Source of the DNA: Rusavskia elegans
Lineage: Eukaryota; Ascomycota; Lecanoromycetes; Teloschistales; Teloschistaceae
Direction of reading: 5' to 3'
Length of the DNA: 64,000 bases
Assembly (NCBI GenBank): GCA_011316305.1
Contig: SAUG01000073.1
Location: 20,790 to 84,789 of the forward strand
Shown: positions 63,823-64,000 of the stretch, one piece after another
How the letters are laid out: each line of letters starts with the position of its first letter
Position numbering within the stretch: position 1 is the stretch's first letter
Notes under the pieces: generated by a model
What the model saw: the letters and a program-made list of their open reading frames with translations, nothing else
Told to the model about the DNA's origin: nothing
Database searches by the model: none
Made by a program: the position numbers and the translations under genes

Positions 63823-63926
63823 ATGAGCCTCGGCAAAGTCGCCGTCGTCACAGGCGCGGTAAGCTCTTCCTCCCATCTCAACACACGTCAAAAAAACCTC
63901 TCAACATATAGGCATCCTCACTGACC

Positions 63927-63927
<1 letters not shown>
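63823..63927 (+). CDS. Start of a short-chain dehydrogenase, truncated at the window end
   Basis: ATG 63823 opens MSLGKVAVVTGA, the classical SDR nucleotide-binding start. It ends at a GTAAGC donor at 63859, with a candidate acceptor TATAG at 63907-63911. The following sequence (ASSLTS) resembles an ASSGIG motif only in its first three residues and runs straight into the poly-C tract, so the rest of the gene is missing. If real, it would be a tailoring oxidoreductase of the cluster, next to the PKS on the same strand. Confidence 0.55.

Positions 63928-64000
<73 letters not shown>
63928..64000 (+). repeat. Poly-C run at the window end
   Basis: At least 73 consecutive C up to the last base of the window. 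A homopolymer this long inside a gene is far more likely a sequencing or assembly artefact, or a contig end, than biology. Confidence 0.9.

Overview
The window is nuclear DNA of a filamentous ascomycete (Pezizomycotina). Genes carry many short introns of about 45-100 bp with GT/AG borders. There are HET, Myb/SANT and short-chain dehydrogenase genes and a fungal non-reducing polyketide synthase. Two long AT-rich blocks show repeat-induced point mutation (RIP): CA and TG dinucleotides are almost absent while CG persists. I cannot name the species.

Layout. 0.5-5.6 kb: a small membrane-protein candidate, a HET-domain gene broken by one in-frame stop, a G-rich tract and a small Cys/His-rich gene. 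6.1-10.5 kb: a RIP-mutated Ty3/Gypsy element with a SINE inside it. 11.0-11.4 kb: a candidate MITE. 11.5-22.1 kb: normal-GC DNA with an FAD monooxygenase pseudogene, a Myb-type regulator, a secreted alpha/beta hydrolase, a short-chain dehydrogenase and an O-methyltransferase pseudogene. 22.1-46.6 kb: an AT-rich island of nested mobile elements. 46.6-64.0 kb: a polyketide gene cluster, ending in a poly-C run.

The island can be unpicked from target-site duplications (TSDs) and paralogous empty sites. A tRNA-derived SINE is split by an LTR element (C). The right LTR of C is split by a hAT-like MITE, the MITE by a Gypsy element (A), and A by a ~1 kb element (E1) that I do not recognise. A second Gypsy copy (B) carries another E copy and the best-preserved SINE. 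Each step leaves a duplication of the expected size.

The cluster holds an MFS exporter, an O-methyltransferase, a stand-alone adenylation-thiolation-reductase enzyme, a non-reducing PKS (SAT-KS-AT-PT-ACP-TE) and the start of a dehydrogenase. The simplest reading is this: the PKS releases an aromatic acid, the A-T-R enzyme reduces it to an aldehyde or alcohol, the methyltransferase caps a phenol and the transporter exports the product. A broken paralogue of the methyltransferase and a broken phenol-hydroxylase-type monooxygenase lie across the island. The cluster may once have been larger and been split by the repeats; that is inference.
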